Assembly (NCBI GenBank): GCA_002353225.1
Contig: DEJF01000033.1
Span: 39,606-53,003 of the forward strand
Length of the DNA stretch: 13,398 nucleotides
Direction of reading: 5' to 3'
Source: Prevotella sp. UBA2755
GTDB lineage: Bacteria > Bacteroidota > Bacteroidia > Bacteroidales > Bacteroidaceae
In this document: piece by piece, positions 1 through 5,637 of the stretch
Layout: the number at the start of each line of letters is the position of its first letter
How positions within the stretch are numbered: position 1 is the first letter of the stretch
Notes under the pieces: model-generated
Told to the model about the DNA's origin: nothing
Databases searched by the model: none
Seen by the model: the letters and a program-made list of their open reading frames with translations, nothing else
Program-made: the position numbers and the translations under genes

Positions 1-221
1 GTAAATTCAGTGTATTTACTGAGCAAACTCAGTGTATTTACTTTTATAAGTATTCCTCGCCAAACTGTCATCGTCCATCTGGTAGCCTAACAGCACAAGG
101 TCGCAGGACACTTTCAGGAAACGCATAGGATGAAAGGAGGGGTGAGAAAGGGAAAGGACATCCGCTCCTTGAAGGTGGAAACGCGAACGGTCCTGTGGCA
201 ATGAAGTAAAGCCATGGAAAT
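1..221. other. Left-edge stretch with no recognisable gene
   Basis: This stretch lies downstream of the tRNA-Val copy 1 terminator. I see no protein family in any frame. The long minus-strand open frame crossing it runs through the tRNA and carries no conserved domain. The first 50 bases hold a short direct repeat (described separately). The rest includes a purine-rich run at about 128-158. It could be the decayed end of a gene that starts beyond the left edge, or plain intergenic DNA. Nothing here decides between these. Confidence 0.5.
7..42. repeat. Two copies of a 14-base direct repeat with 22-base period
   Basis: The word tcagtgtatttact occurs at 7-20 and again, identically, at 29-42, so the period is 22 bases. 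The first copy also sits in a small inverted repeat: gtaaat at 1-6 is the reverse complement of atttac at 14-19. The array touches the window edge and may continue to the left. I do not recognise it as a named repeat family. Confidence 0.6.
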
Positions 222-252
222 AAAAAAACTCTTTCCGACTATGGAAAGAGTT
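222..252 (-). terminator. Intrinsic terminator after tRNA-Val copy 1
   Basis: On the minus strand a 10-base-pair stem (243-252 pairing with 227-236, left arm AACTCTTTCC) encloses a 6-base loop at 237-242. A run of five T residues follows directly (complement of 222-226). It starts 8 bases after the tRNA discriminator base, so it should end the tRNA transcript and any read-through from the paaK-ACT operon. Confidence 0.88.
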
Positions 253-255
253 CCT

Positions 256-338
256 TTTCGTGGGCGCTGAGGGATTCGAACCCCCGACCCTCTGCTTGTA
301 AGGCAGATGCTCTAAACCAGCTGAGCTAAGCGCCCTTA
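256..338. repeat. 83-base direct repeat, copy 1 (tRNA-Val region)
   Basis: Bases 256-338 are identical to 2344-2426. The repeat covers the whole 75-base tRNA-Val plus 5 bases at its 3' side and 3 bases at its 5' side. The flanking terminators and upstream regions differ, so identity stops at the gene borders, as expected for a duplicated tRNA gene under selection or gene conversion. The two copies lie 2088 bases apart and bracket the paaK-ACT operon. Confidence 0.95.
261..335 (-). tRNA. tRNA-Val (anticodon TAC), copy 1
   Basis: A full cloverleaf can be folded from 335 down to 261. It has a 7-base-pair acceptor stem (GGGCGCT / AGCGCCC), a D arm with GCTC / GAGC, an anticodon stem TCTGC / GCAGA with loop CTTACAA, a 5-base variable loop, and a T arm with the TTCGAAT loop. 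The anticodon TAC is at 300-298 and reads valine GTA codons (and, with the usual wobble modification, other GTN codons). The discriminator base is A at 261. CCA is not encoded (CGA follows), so it must be added by the CCA-adding enzyme. The gene has its own promoter at 356-387 and its own terminator at 222-252. Confidence 0.98.
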
Positions 339-355
339 CTTCTTGTAAGCGGGTG

Positions 356-387
356 CAAAGGTAAGGAGTTTTTTTGAAACCACCAAA
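356..387 (-). promoter_or_regulatory. Bacteroidetes-type promoter for tRNA-Val copy 1
   Basis: On the minus strand a TTTG -33 box (complement of 384-387) is followed after 20 bases by TACCTTTG (complement of 356-363). This matches the TAnnTTTG -7 consensus of the Bacteroidetes primary sigma factor. The element ends 20 bases upstream of the mature tRNA 5' end, leaving a short leader for RNase P to remove. It sits in the 80-base gap between the ACT-domain gene and the tRNA. Confidence 0.85.
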
Positions 388-415
388 CTTTTGCACCACT
401 TTTTTCAAATTTTCT

Positions 416-841
416 TTATAATTTGTATAAATCACTCGCTGCCATGAGGTCGACTTTCTTCTCTGCGAGGATACGCTCGCAACTTTCCAAGTCGGTAGGA
501 CGGATGACAACATGGGCTACATCACCATTGGCAAACGAATACATATACTCGATGAAGACACCCGCGTCAGAGAGCATTTTGAGTACCTTGGCAAGGGAGC
601 CGCTGGTGTTCGGACAGACGAAACCGATGACATCGGTAATCTTCACAGCGAAATGGGCAGCCTTCAGCACTTGATAGGCCTTTTCAGGGTCGCTGACGAT
701 ACAGCGCAGAATGCCGAAATCGGAGTTATCGGCAATACTCATAGCAGACAGATTGACTCCTGCCTCACCCAACACATCGGTAACCTCCGTGAGGCGACCA
801 GACTTGTTCTCCAAGAAAATAGACAATTGTTTTGCTAACAT
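416..841 (-). CDS. Tandem ACT-domain protein, partner of phenylacetate-CoA ligase
   Basis: This 141-residue protein consists of two ACT folds: residues about 3-66 (starting QLSIFLENKSGRL, with the GVNLSAMSI turn) and about 70-137 (GFVCPNTSGSLAKVL with the GVFIEYMYSF turn). ACT domains bind amino acids or related small ligands and control enzymes allosterically. No catalytic domain is attached, so a stand-alone ligand sensor or subunit regulator is likely. It starts 21 bases after the paaK stop codon with no terminator between, so the two genes form one operon. Stand-alone tandem-ACT proteins next to PaaK-type ligases are a recurring arrangement in anaerobes. An aromatic amino acid or aryl acid ligand is my inference. 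No terminator follows the gene before tRNA-Val copy 1. Confidence 0.9.
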   Translation of the reverse strand: MLAKQLSIFLENKSGRLTEVTDVLGEAGVNLSAMSIADNSDFGILRCIVSDPEKAYQVLKAAHFAVKITDVIGFVCPNTSGSLAKVLKMLSDAGVFIEYMYSFANGDVAHVVIRPTDLESCERILAEKKVDLMAASDLYKL

Positions 842-862
842 AATATCTCTGTTTTTAGTTTT

Positions 863-2161
863 TTACAGTTTACGATTATCAATCACACGCTTTGCCTTAC
901 CTGTAGAGCGCTCGATACCCTTTGGCTCCACCAGTTTGATCTTGAAGCCAAGACCGATGACGGAGCGGAGTTCTGCCTCCAGTTTCTTCTGCAAACCGAC
1001 CATCGTAGCCATATCGTCGGTGAAGTATTCCTCTTTCACCTCCACCTTCAACTCACTGGTATCGGTATTGTTGACACGGTCGACGGTCAGCAGGAAATGC
1101 GGCTCGTACTCCGGCAAAGACAGGATGACTGCCTCGATCTGGGATGGGAACACGTTGACACCACGGATAATCAGCATGTCGTCACAACGACCCAAGATAC
1201 GGTCCATGCGCACCAAGGTACGTCCACAAGCACATTTGTCGTAATGAAGTGCCGTCAGGTCATGGGTACGATAACGCAGCAACGGCATACCTTCCTTGGT
1301 CAGATGGGTGAAGGTCAACTCTCCTAACTCGCCCTCGGGCATCGGCTCTCCTGTCTCGGGATTCAGAATCTCAGGATAGAAATAGTCCTCGTTGAGGTGG
1401 GTGCCATGCTGACATTCGCACTCATAACCTACTCCAGGACCTGCGATCTCGCTCAATCCATAGATATCGTATGCCTTGATACCCATCGTTGCCTCTAACT
1501 TCTGACGCATCTCCTCTGTCCATGGCTCAGCACCGAAGGCACCAATGCGCAACTTGAACTCCTCACGAGGCCACTCGCACTCACGCATTGCCTCACCTAA
1601 GAACATCGCATAAGAAGGGGTACAGCAAAGGACAGATGCACCAAAGTCATGCATCAGCGTAATCTGCTTCTGCGTATTACCTGAGGACATAGGAATCACA
1701 CTGGCTCCGATATTCGTGGCACCGTCATGGGCGCCCAAGCCACCTGTAAACAGACCATAGCCATAGGATACCTGGAAGATATCGTCTTTCGAGGCACCAT
1801 AGGCGGTAAAAGCACGCGAGATAGCCTCTGTCCACATCGCGATATCCTTACGGGTATGCAGCACGACAACGGGTTTACCCGTCGTACCTGATGACGCATG
1901 GATACGAACAATCTGACTCATCGGCACTGCCGCAAGCCCGAAGGGATAATTATCCCTCAGATCAAGTTTATTGGTAAACGGCAACTTGACGATATCATCA
2001 ATGTCCTTGATATCGCCAGGCTCCAAGCCCATCTCTTGAAATTTCTTACGATAAAATGGCGTATTATGATACACATACTCTGCCATCTTTCTCAACCTGA
2101 TGCTCTGAATCTCACGCAACTGCTCCCGATCCATGCATTCTACACTCTCATTCCAAATCAT
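863..2161 (-). CDS. paaK: Phenylacetate-CoA ligase (AMP-forming), PaaK family
   Basis: This 432-residue enzyme has the usual PaaK length. It activates an aryl acid, classically phenylacetate, with ATP and CoA to the aryl-CoA thioester in the cytoplasm. Visible motifs are the AMP-binding P-loop SSGTTGKPV at residues 90-98, the adenylate motif YGLSE at 234-238, the hinge region GRCDDMLIIRGVNVFPSQIE at about 324-343, and the C-terminal lysine-bearing RSTGKAKR near the end. Two CxC pairs (C248/C250 and C310/C312, the second in KCACGRT) could form a metal site, which is an inference. No other paa catabolic genes are present. In gut Bacteroidales this enzyme is usually linked to arylpyruvate ferredoxin oxidoreductases and reversible arylacetate/aromatic amino acid metabolism, so a role in aerobic phenylacetate breakdown is unlikely. 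An ACT-domain gene follows in the same operon. Confidence 0.95.
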   Translation of the reverse strand: MIWNESVECMDREQLREIQSIRLRKMAEYVYHNTPFYRKKFQEMGLEPGDIKDIDDIVKLPFTNKLDLRDNYPFGLAAVPMSQIVRIHASSGTTGKPVVVLHTRKDIAMWTEAISRAFTAYGASKDDIFQVSYGYGLFTGGLGAHDGATNIGASVIPMSSGNTQKQITLMHDFGASVLCCTPSYAMFLGEAMRECEWPREEFKLRIGAFGAEPWTEEMRQKLEATMGIKAYDIYGLSEIAGPGVGYECECQHGTHLNEDYFYPEILNPETGEPMPEGELGELTFTHLTKEGMPLLRYRTHDLTALHYDKCACGRTLVRMDRILGRCDDMLIIRGVNVFPSQIEAVILSLPEYEPHFLLTVDRVNNTDTSELKVEVKEEYFTDDMATMVGLQKKLEAELRSVIGLGFKIKLVEPKGIERSTGKAKRVIDNRKL

Positions 2162-2217
2162 TGTTCTTTTTGTTTTTTCTTGTTATTGCCTTAAGTTTGT
2201 TATAGTTTTGTGTGATG

Positions 2218-2248
2218 CAAAGATACGAAAATTTCGATGAAGTGAAAA
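2218..2248 (-). promoter_or_regulatory. Promoter for the paaK-ACT operon
   Basis: On the minus strand TATCTTTG (complement of 2218-2225) is a perfect TAnnTTTG -7 box, followed by CATC. The -33 position 19 bases further upstream (2245-2248) holds TTTT, a weaker match to TTTG. The box ends 56 bases before the paaK ATG. The leader between them is A-rich with no Shine-Dalgarno sequence, typical of Bacteroidetes. Confidence 0.78.
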
Positions 2249-2300
2249 GAAAATAAATAAATAATTAACTCGAAAGACAGAAATTTATCTCATAAGTGGG

Positions 2301-2342
2301 AAAAACAAAGAAAAGACCGCAAGATGAAACGTCTTGCGGTCT
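2301..2342 (-). terminator. Strong intrinsic terminator after tRNA-Val copy 2
   Basis: On the minus strand an 11-base-pair GC-containing stem (2332-2342 with 2314-2324, arm AGACCGCAAGA) has a 7-base loop at 2325-2331. A T-rich tail follows (complement of 2301-2313). It begins 7 bases after the tRNA and should end the ompA/tRNA transcript before the paaK promoter. Confidence 0.9.
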
Positions 2343-2343
2343 A

Positions 2344-2426
2344 TTTCGTGGGCGCTGAGGGATTCGAACCCCCGACCCTCTGCTTGTAAGGCAGATGCTC
2401 TAAACCAGCTGAGCTAAGCGCCCTTA
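2344..2426. repeat. 83-base direct repeat, copy 2 (tRNA-Val region)
   Basis: Identical to 256-338 and in the same orientation. It contains the complete second tRNA-Val gene. Sequence outside the block differs, including both terminators and both upstream regions. Confidence 0.95.
2349..2423 (-). tRNA. tRNA-Val (anticodon TAC), copy 2
   Basis: Base-for-base the same 75-base cloverleaf as the copy at 261-335, with anticodon TAC at 2388-2386 and discriminator A at 2349. CCA is again not encoded. Unlike copy 1, no TAnnTTTG promoter is visible directly upstream. The 5' end is only 5 bases beyond the hairpin that follows ompA. The mature tRNA is therefore probably cut by RNase P from read-through of the ompA transcript, or it uses a promoter I cannot recognise. 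Confidence 0.97.
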
Positions 2427-2428
2427 AG

Positions 2429-2458
2429 AAATCCCGAGCACTTACGCACTCGGGATTT
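2429..2458 (-). terminator. Hairpin between ompA and tRNA-Val copy 2 (possible partial terminator)
   Basis: A 10-base-pair stem pairs aaatcccgag at 2429-2438 with ctcgggattt at 2449-2458. The loop at 2439-2448 can pair a little further on the minus strand through G-T wobbles. After the stem the minus strand reads CTTAA and then the tRNA, so the T tract is short and lies partly inside the stem. It may be a leaky terminator, a 3' end stabiliser for ompA mRNA, or both. The tRNA 5' end lies 5 bases beyond it. Confidence 0.6.
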
Positions 2459-2479
2459 GATTATTATTTGTTTGATAAA

Positions 2480-3670
2480 TTACTTCAACTCAACAGTTGC
2501 ACGACGGTTGAAACTGATTGGAGACAGAGTGTCAACACCACCAGCAGCATTGATCTCGATGTTAGAGCGATCAACACCCATGTTAACGAGAGCGTCAGCA
2601 ACAGCCTCAGCACGCTTCTGAGACAGACGCTGGTTGATGTTAGTATTACCAGTCTTGCTGTCAGCGTAACCAGTTACGACGATCTTAGCGTTGTTAGCCT
2701 TAGCAGCCTCAGCAACAGCCTTTACGTTCTGCAGATCCTTCTGAGAAGCAACCTTAGCCTTACCCAGGTTGAAGAATACTGATACAGGTGCGGAAACGAA
2801 CTCCTTAACAGTAGCCTTAGTGTCAACTGCGTTGGTAGTAGTTGGGCACTTGTGGTCACGAATCTGCTTCTGCAGACGAGCGTTCTCAGCATTAGCGTCA
2901 GCAAGTTGTGCGTTCAGAGCATCGATCTGACCCTGAGAGAGAGCCTTGATAGCCTCTACGTCTGGAGTCTTGCTCCAAGTAGCCTTACCGAGGTTGTAAG
3001 TGATACCGACCTCAACGTTCAGAGTGCGATCGTGGTTAGCAATCAGACCCTTGAAAGAACGGTTCTTGTATGGTTTTGCACCTGCCAAAAGACCATCACG
3101 ACCATCTGATCTGTTCATGAAGAGGTTGTAGTTGATATCAAGGTTGATAGCAAACTTGTTGCTCAGTTTGAACTCGTTCAAAATACCAATACCCCATGCT
3201 GGAGAGTAGCGGTTGTAAGTCATGTTACGCTCGATACCAACACTTGCATAAGGAATCAGATCCCACAGACGATTCTCGTTGTAACCAAGAATCATGTTGC
3301 TCAGGTTGAACATAACCTGCTCGTTCAAAGCCCAGTACTTGCTGGCATTGTTGCTCTTGTTTTCAGATTTGATAGTGCGACCCCAGATACCATTGAACTT
3401 TGTACGAAGTCCGATGCCAGGAGTAAACCACTTACCAATAGCAACAGAGAAACCGAGATTGTTACGGAAACCTTTCAGAGGACTCTTGCTGAAGTTGTTC
3501 TGAACCTCTTGACCACCCCAGAAAGCAGTTCCTACGAGATTACCCTGAACAAACCAGTTGCTCCAGAAAGAATTAGTTGCAACGCTGTACTTTTCTGTAG
3601 GTACAGCCTCCTGTGCCATTGAGGCAGCAGAAACACCGGCGAAAGCCAGTACCATTAATAACTTTTTCAT
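2480..3670 (-). CDS. OmpA-family outer membrane porin
   Basis: This 396-residue outer-membrane protein tethers the outer membrane to peptidoglycan. A signal peptide (MKKLLMVLAF..., cleavage near AQ-E at about residue 20) precedes a beta-barrel region of about residues 27-228 rich in alternating aromatic strands. A helical linker follows at about 238-272 (ALNAQLADANAENARLQKQI, likely coiled coil). The C-terminal OmpA domain spans about 293-396. The peptidoglycan-binding pair is visible: D337 in TGYADSKTG and R353 in LSQKRAEAV. I chose the ATG at 3668-3670 because it starts the signal peptide. An upstream in-frame ATG at 3736 lies before the -7 box and cannot be on the transcript. It has its own promoter (3724-3754) and ends in a hairpin before tRNA-Val. 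In this phylum such proteins are usually among the most abundant outer-membrane proteins. Confidence 0.95.
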   Translation of the reverse strand: MKKLLMVLAFAGVSAASMAQEAVPTEKYSVATNSFWSNWFVQGNLVGTAFWGGQEVQNNFSKSPLKGFRNNLGFSVAIGKWFTPGIGLRTKFNGIWGRTIKSENKSNNASKYWALNEQVMFNLSNMILGYNENRLWDLIPYASVGIERNMTYNRYSPAWGIGILNEFKLSNKFAINLDINYNLFMNRSDGRDGLLAGAKPYKNRSFKGLIANHDRTLNVEVGITYNLGKATWSKTPDVEAIKALSQGQIDALNAQLADANAENARLQKQIRDHKCPTTTNAVDTKATVKEFVSAPVSVFFNLGKAKVASQKDLQNVKAVAEAAKANNAKIVVTGYADSKTGNTNINQRLSQKRAEAVADALVNMGVDRSNIEINAAGGVDTLSPISFNRRATVELK

Positions 3671-3723
3671 ACCTATACTAATATTAATGTTAAATGATAT
3701 AATCACTTTTATCAATTTACGTG

Positions 3724-3754
3724 CAAAAGTAAACATTTATTTTAAATCTACAAA
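3724..3754 (-). promoter_or_regulatory. Promoter for ompA
   Basis: On the minus strand a TTTG -33 box (complement of 3751-3754), exactly 19 bases of spacer, and TACTTTTG (complement of 3724-3731) match the Bacteroidetes consensus perfectly. The box ends 53 bases upstream of the ompA ATG. The leader is AT-rich and lacks a Shine-Dalgarno sequence. This is the best-matching promoter in the window, in keeping with a highly expressed porin. Confidence 0.9.
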
Positions 3755-3774
3755 CTTTTTTGGCTAAAAATTGC

Positions 3775-3793
3775 ACTTTTTTACGAAAAAAGT
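3775..3793 (-). terminator. Weak AT-only hairpin after mutL
   Basis: A perfect 8-base-pair inverted repeat (acttttt-t at 3775-3782 with aaaaaagt at 3786-3793) has a 3-base loop. On the minus strand it is followed by GCAATTTTT. It lies 49 bases after the mutL stop and about 20 bases before the ompA -33 box. The stem is almost all A-T, so termination would be weak. This is the only candidate end for the guaB-to-mutL operon. Confidence 0.35.
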
Positions 3794-3842
3794 TGATTTT
3801 CATCCGTTTTTGAAGTAAAAAACACTCTAAATAAAGTTAAAA

Positions 3843-5636
3843 TCATCCTAATAATTGTTCTATGTCTCTTTGAGGAAGGATACAGAGTATCGCTTTCCCG
3901 TCTGGTGTGTAATTCACATTGGAGCAGGCAAACAATTCGTTGATGATATTCTCCATCTCCTCATTATTGAGAATCTGTCCTTGTGGAATAGCCGCATGGC
4001 GTGCCAGACTTAATGCAAGAGAAGAATGTATATCATGGAGGCTACCCGTCCCTTTCTCTATGGTGTCACTCACCATATCTTGAACCAGTCGTACGTAATT
4101 AAGTCCCTCAAGCCCTGCAGGAATTGCTTGTATTCCATAACTAAACTGCCCTAAATCCGACAAATCAAATCCCATAGCAGTCAGTTCTGGCAGGATTCTC
4201 TCCAGCATAACAGCATCTGAGGGAGAGAACTGTACAACTTCAGGGAAGAGCATCCGTTGGCTATTGACTGTCTGTGACTCCAACTGTGACAAATATCTCT
4301 CATAACGGATACGGACATCAGCACGATACTGATCAATTATCATCAAGCCAGACTTCACTGCTGTCATAATATATCGTCCTTTATACTGATAGTGCATAGG
4401 AGATTTCTCCTCCACATCGAATGCCTCTATTTCCACAGGCGGCTGTTGTGATTGCTGTGGCAATTGATCATATAGTTGTTCCCAGCCCTCATAGACTTTC
4501 TTTGGACGTTCGGCATGCTGGTGTTGCTTAAAGGGATTGTAAGAGGGATTATAGGAAGGGGCTGGAATCTCCACCTGTGGCGATACAGGATTAAACACAG
4601 GGATGTCTGGTTGTCCTTCTGTATCAAAATCTATTTGCGGAACCTCACAGAACTTACCAATCGCATCCTTGACCGCAGCCAAAAGAATCTGCCAGATTGC
4701 CTGTTCGTTCTCAAACTTGATCTCTGTTTTGGTCGGATGGATATTCACATCAATATCAGCAGGGGCAACCTCAAAATAAATAAAATAAGGTATTTGCATT
4801 CCAACAGGAACCAGTCGCTCAAAAGCCTGCATGACTGCCTTATGGAAATAAGCATGCTTCATAAAGCGGCCATTGACAAAGAAATAGTCATGGGCACCTT
4901 TTTTCTTCGCTGACTCCGGCTTCCCTACAAAACCAGTTATCTTACAAATAGCAGTCTCCACCTTCACCTCCAACAAGTCCTGGTTAAAGCGTTTGCCAAA
5001 CACATCCGCTATACGCTGGCGCAGTGTTCCACTTTTCAGGTTCAGCAGTTCTTGTCCATTACTATGTATAGAGAAATTAATCTCTGGATAGACTAAGACT
5101 ATCCGCTCAAAGGCGGTAAGGATATTATTCAACTCCGTCGCATTTGTCTTCAAGAACTTCCGCCGGGCTGGCACATTGAAGAATAAATTTTCTACTTTGA
5201 AGTTACTGCCGACAGGACAACTGACAGGTTCTTGCTCTTCCACCTTAGAGCCTGAGAGACGCAGACAAGTGCCCAACTCATTATCTTCCGTCCGGGTTCG
5301 CAGTTCCACTTGTGCAACAGCGGCAATAGAGGGAAGGGCCTCACCACGGAACCCCATAGTAGTTAAGGCAAACAAGTCGTCAGCCTTACGGATCTTGGAG
5401 GTGGCATGACGCTCAAAGGCAAGACGTGCATCTGTCTCCGACATGCCCTTTCCATCGTCAATCACTTGAATGGAGGTACGTCCTGCGTCCACAACCAATA
5501 CACGAATGGTGTGAGCACCTGCGTCAACCGCATTCTCCACCAGTTCCTTGATAACGGAGGCAGGACGCTGGATGACCTCACCAGCCGCTATCTGGTTGGC
5601 AACGGAATCTGGTAGTAATTGTATCACATCACTCAT
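3843..5636 (-). CDS. mutL: DNA mismatch repair protein MutL
   Basis: This 597-residue protein links mismatch recognition by MutS to strand removal. The N-terminal GHKL ATPase is complete: ELVENAVDAGA (general base E31, metal-binding N35), DDGKGM at 60-65, RHATSKI at 76-82 and GFRGEAL at 95-101. A transducer domain follows to about residue 330. A proline/glutamine-rich linker runs to about 415. A C-terminal dimerisation domain starts near QYKGRYIMT. Where active MutL endonucleases carry DQHAxxE, this one reads DQYRAD at residues 435-440. Where CPHGRP is expected, it reads YTPDGK. Nicking activity is therefore doubtful. The gene begins 1 base after the OstA-like stop codon, which implies translational coupling, and is last in the operon. 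Confidence 0.97.
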   Translation of the reverse strand: MSDVIQLLPDSVANQIAAGEVIQRPASVIKELVENAVDAGAHTIRVLVVDAGRTSIQVIDDGKGMSETDARLAFERHATSKIRKADDLFALTTMGFRGEALPSIAAVAQVELRTRTEDNELGTCLRLSGSKVEEQEPVSCPVGSNFKVENLFFNVPARRKFLKTNATELNNILTAFERIVLVYPEINFSIHSNGQELLNLKSGTLRQRIADVFGKRFNQDLLEVKVETAICKITGFVGKPESAKKKGAHDYFFVNGRFMKHAYFHKAVMQAFERLVPVGMQIPYFIYFEVAPADIDVNIHPTKTEIKFENEQAIWQILLAAVKDAIGKFCEVPQIDFDTEGQPDIPVFNPVSPQVEIPAPSYNPSYNPFKQHQHAERPKKVYEGWEQLYDQLPQQSQQPPVEIEAFDVEEKSPMHYQYKGRYIMTAVKSGLMIIDQYRADVRIRYERYLSQLESQTVNSQRMLFPEVVQFSPSDAVMLERILPELTAMGFDLSDLGQFSYGIQAIPAGLEGLNYVRLVQDMVSDTIEKGTGSLHDIHSSLALSLARHAAIPQGQILNNEEMENIINELFACSNVNYTPDGKAILCILPQRDIEQLLG

Positions 5637-5637
5637 A

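Noticed and set aside
128..158. Purine-rich run on the plus strand that might form an unusual DNA structure
   Set aside because: It is short, interrupted by T residues, not a mirror repeat, and has no link to a gene.
16..513. A 165-residue minus-strand open frame
   Set aside because: It runs through the tRNA-Val gene (its LSSAGLEHLPYKQRVGGSNPSAP segment is a translated tRNA), its terminator and the end of the ACT gene, and has no protein family features.
256..2426. Integrative element with tRNA attachment sites
   Set aside because: Both tRNAs are complete rather than partial att duplications, and no integrase, relaxase or phage gene lies between or beside them. Only the repeat-bracketed operon is supported.
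3671..3736. A longer OmpA start at 3736
   Set aside because: That ATG lies upstream of the -7 box at 3724-3731 and would put 22 residues before a perfect signal peptide.
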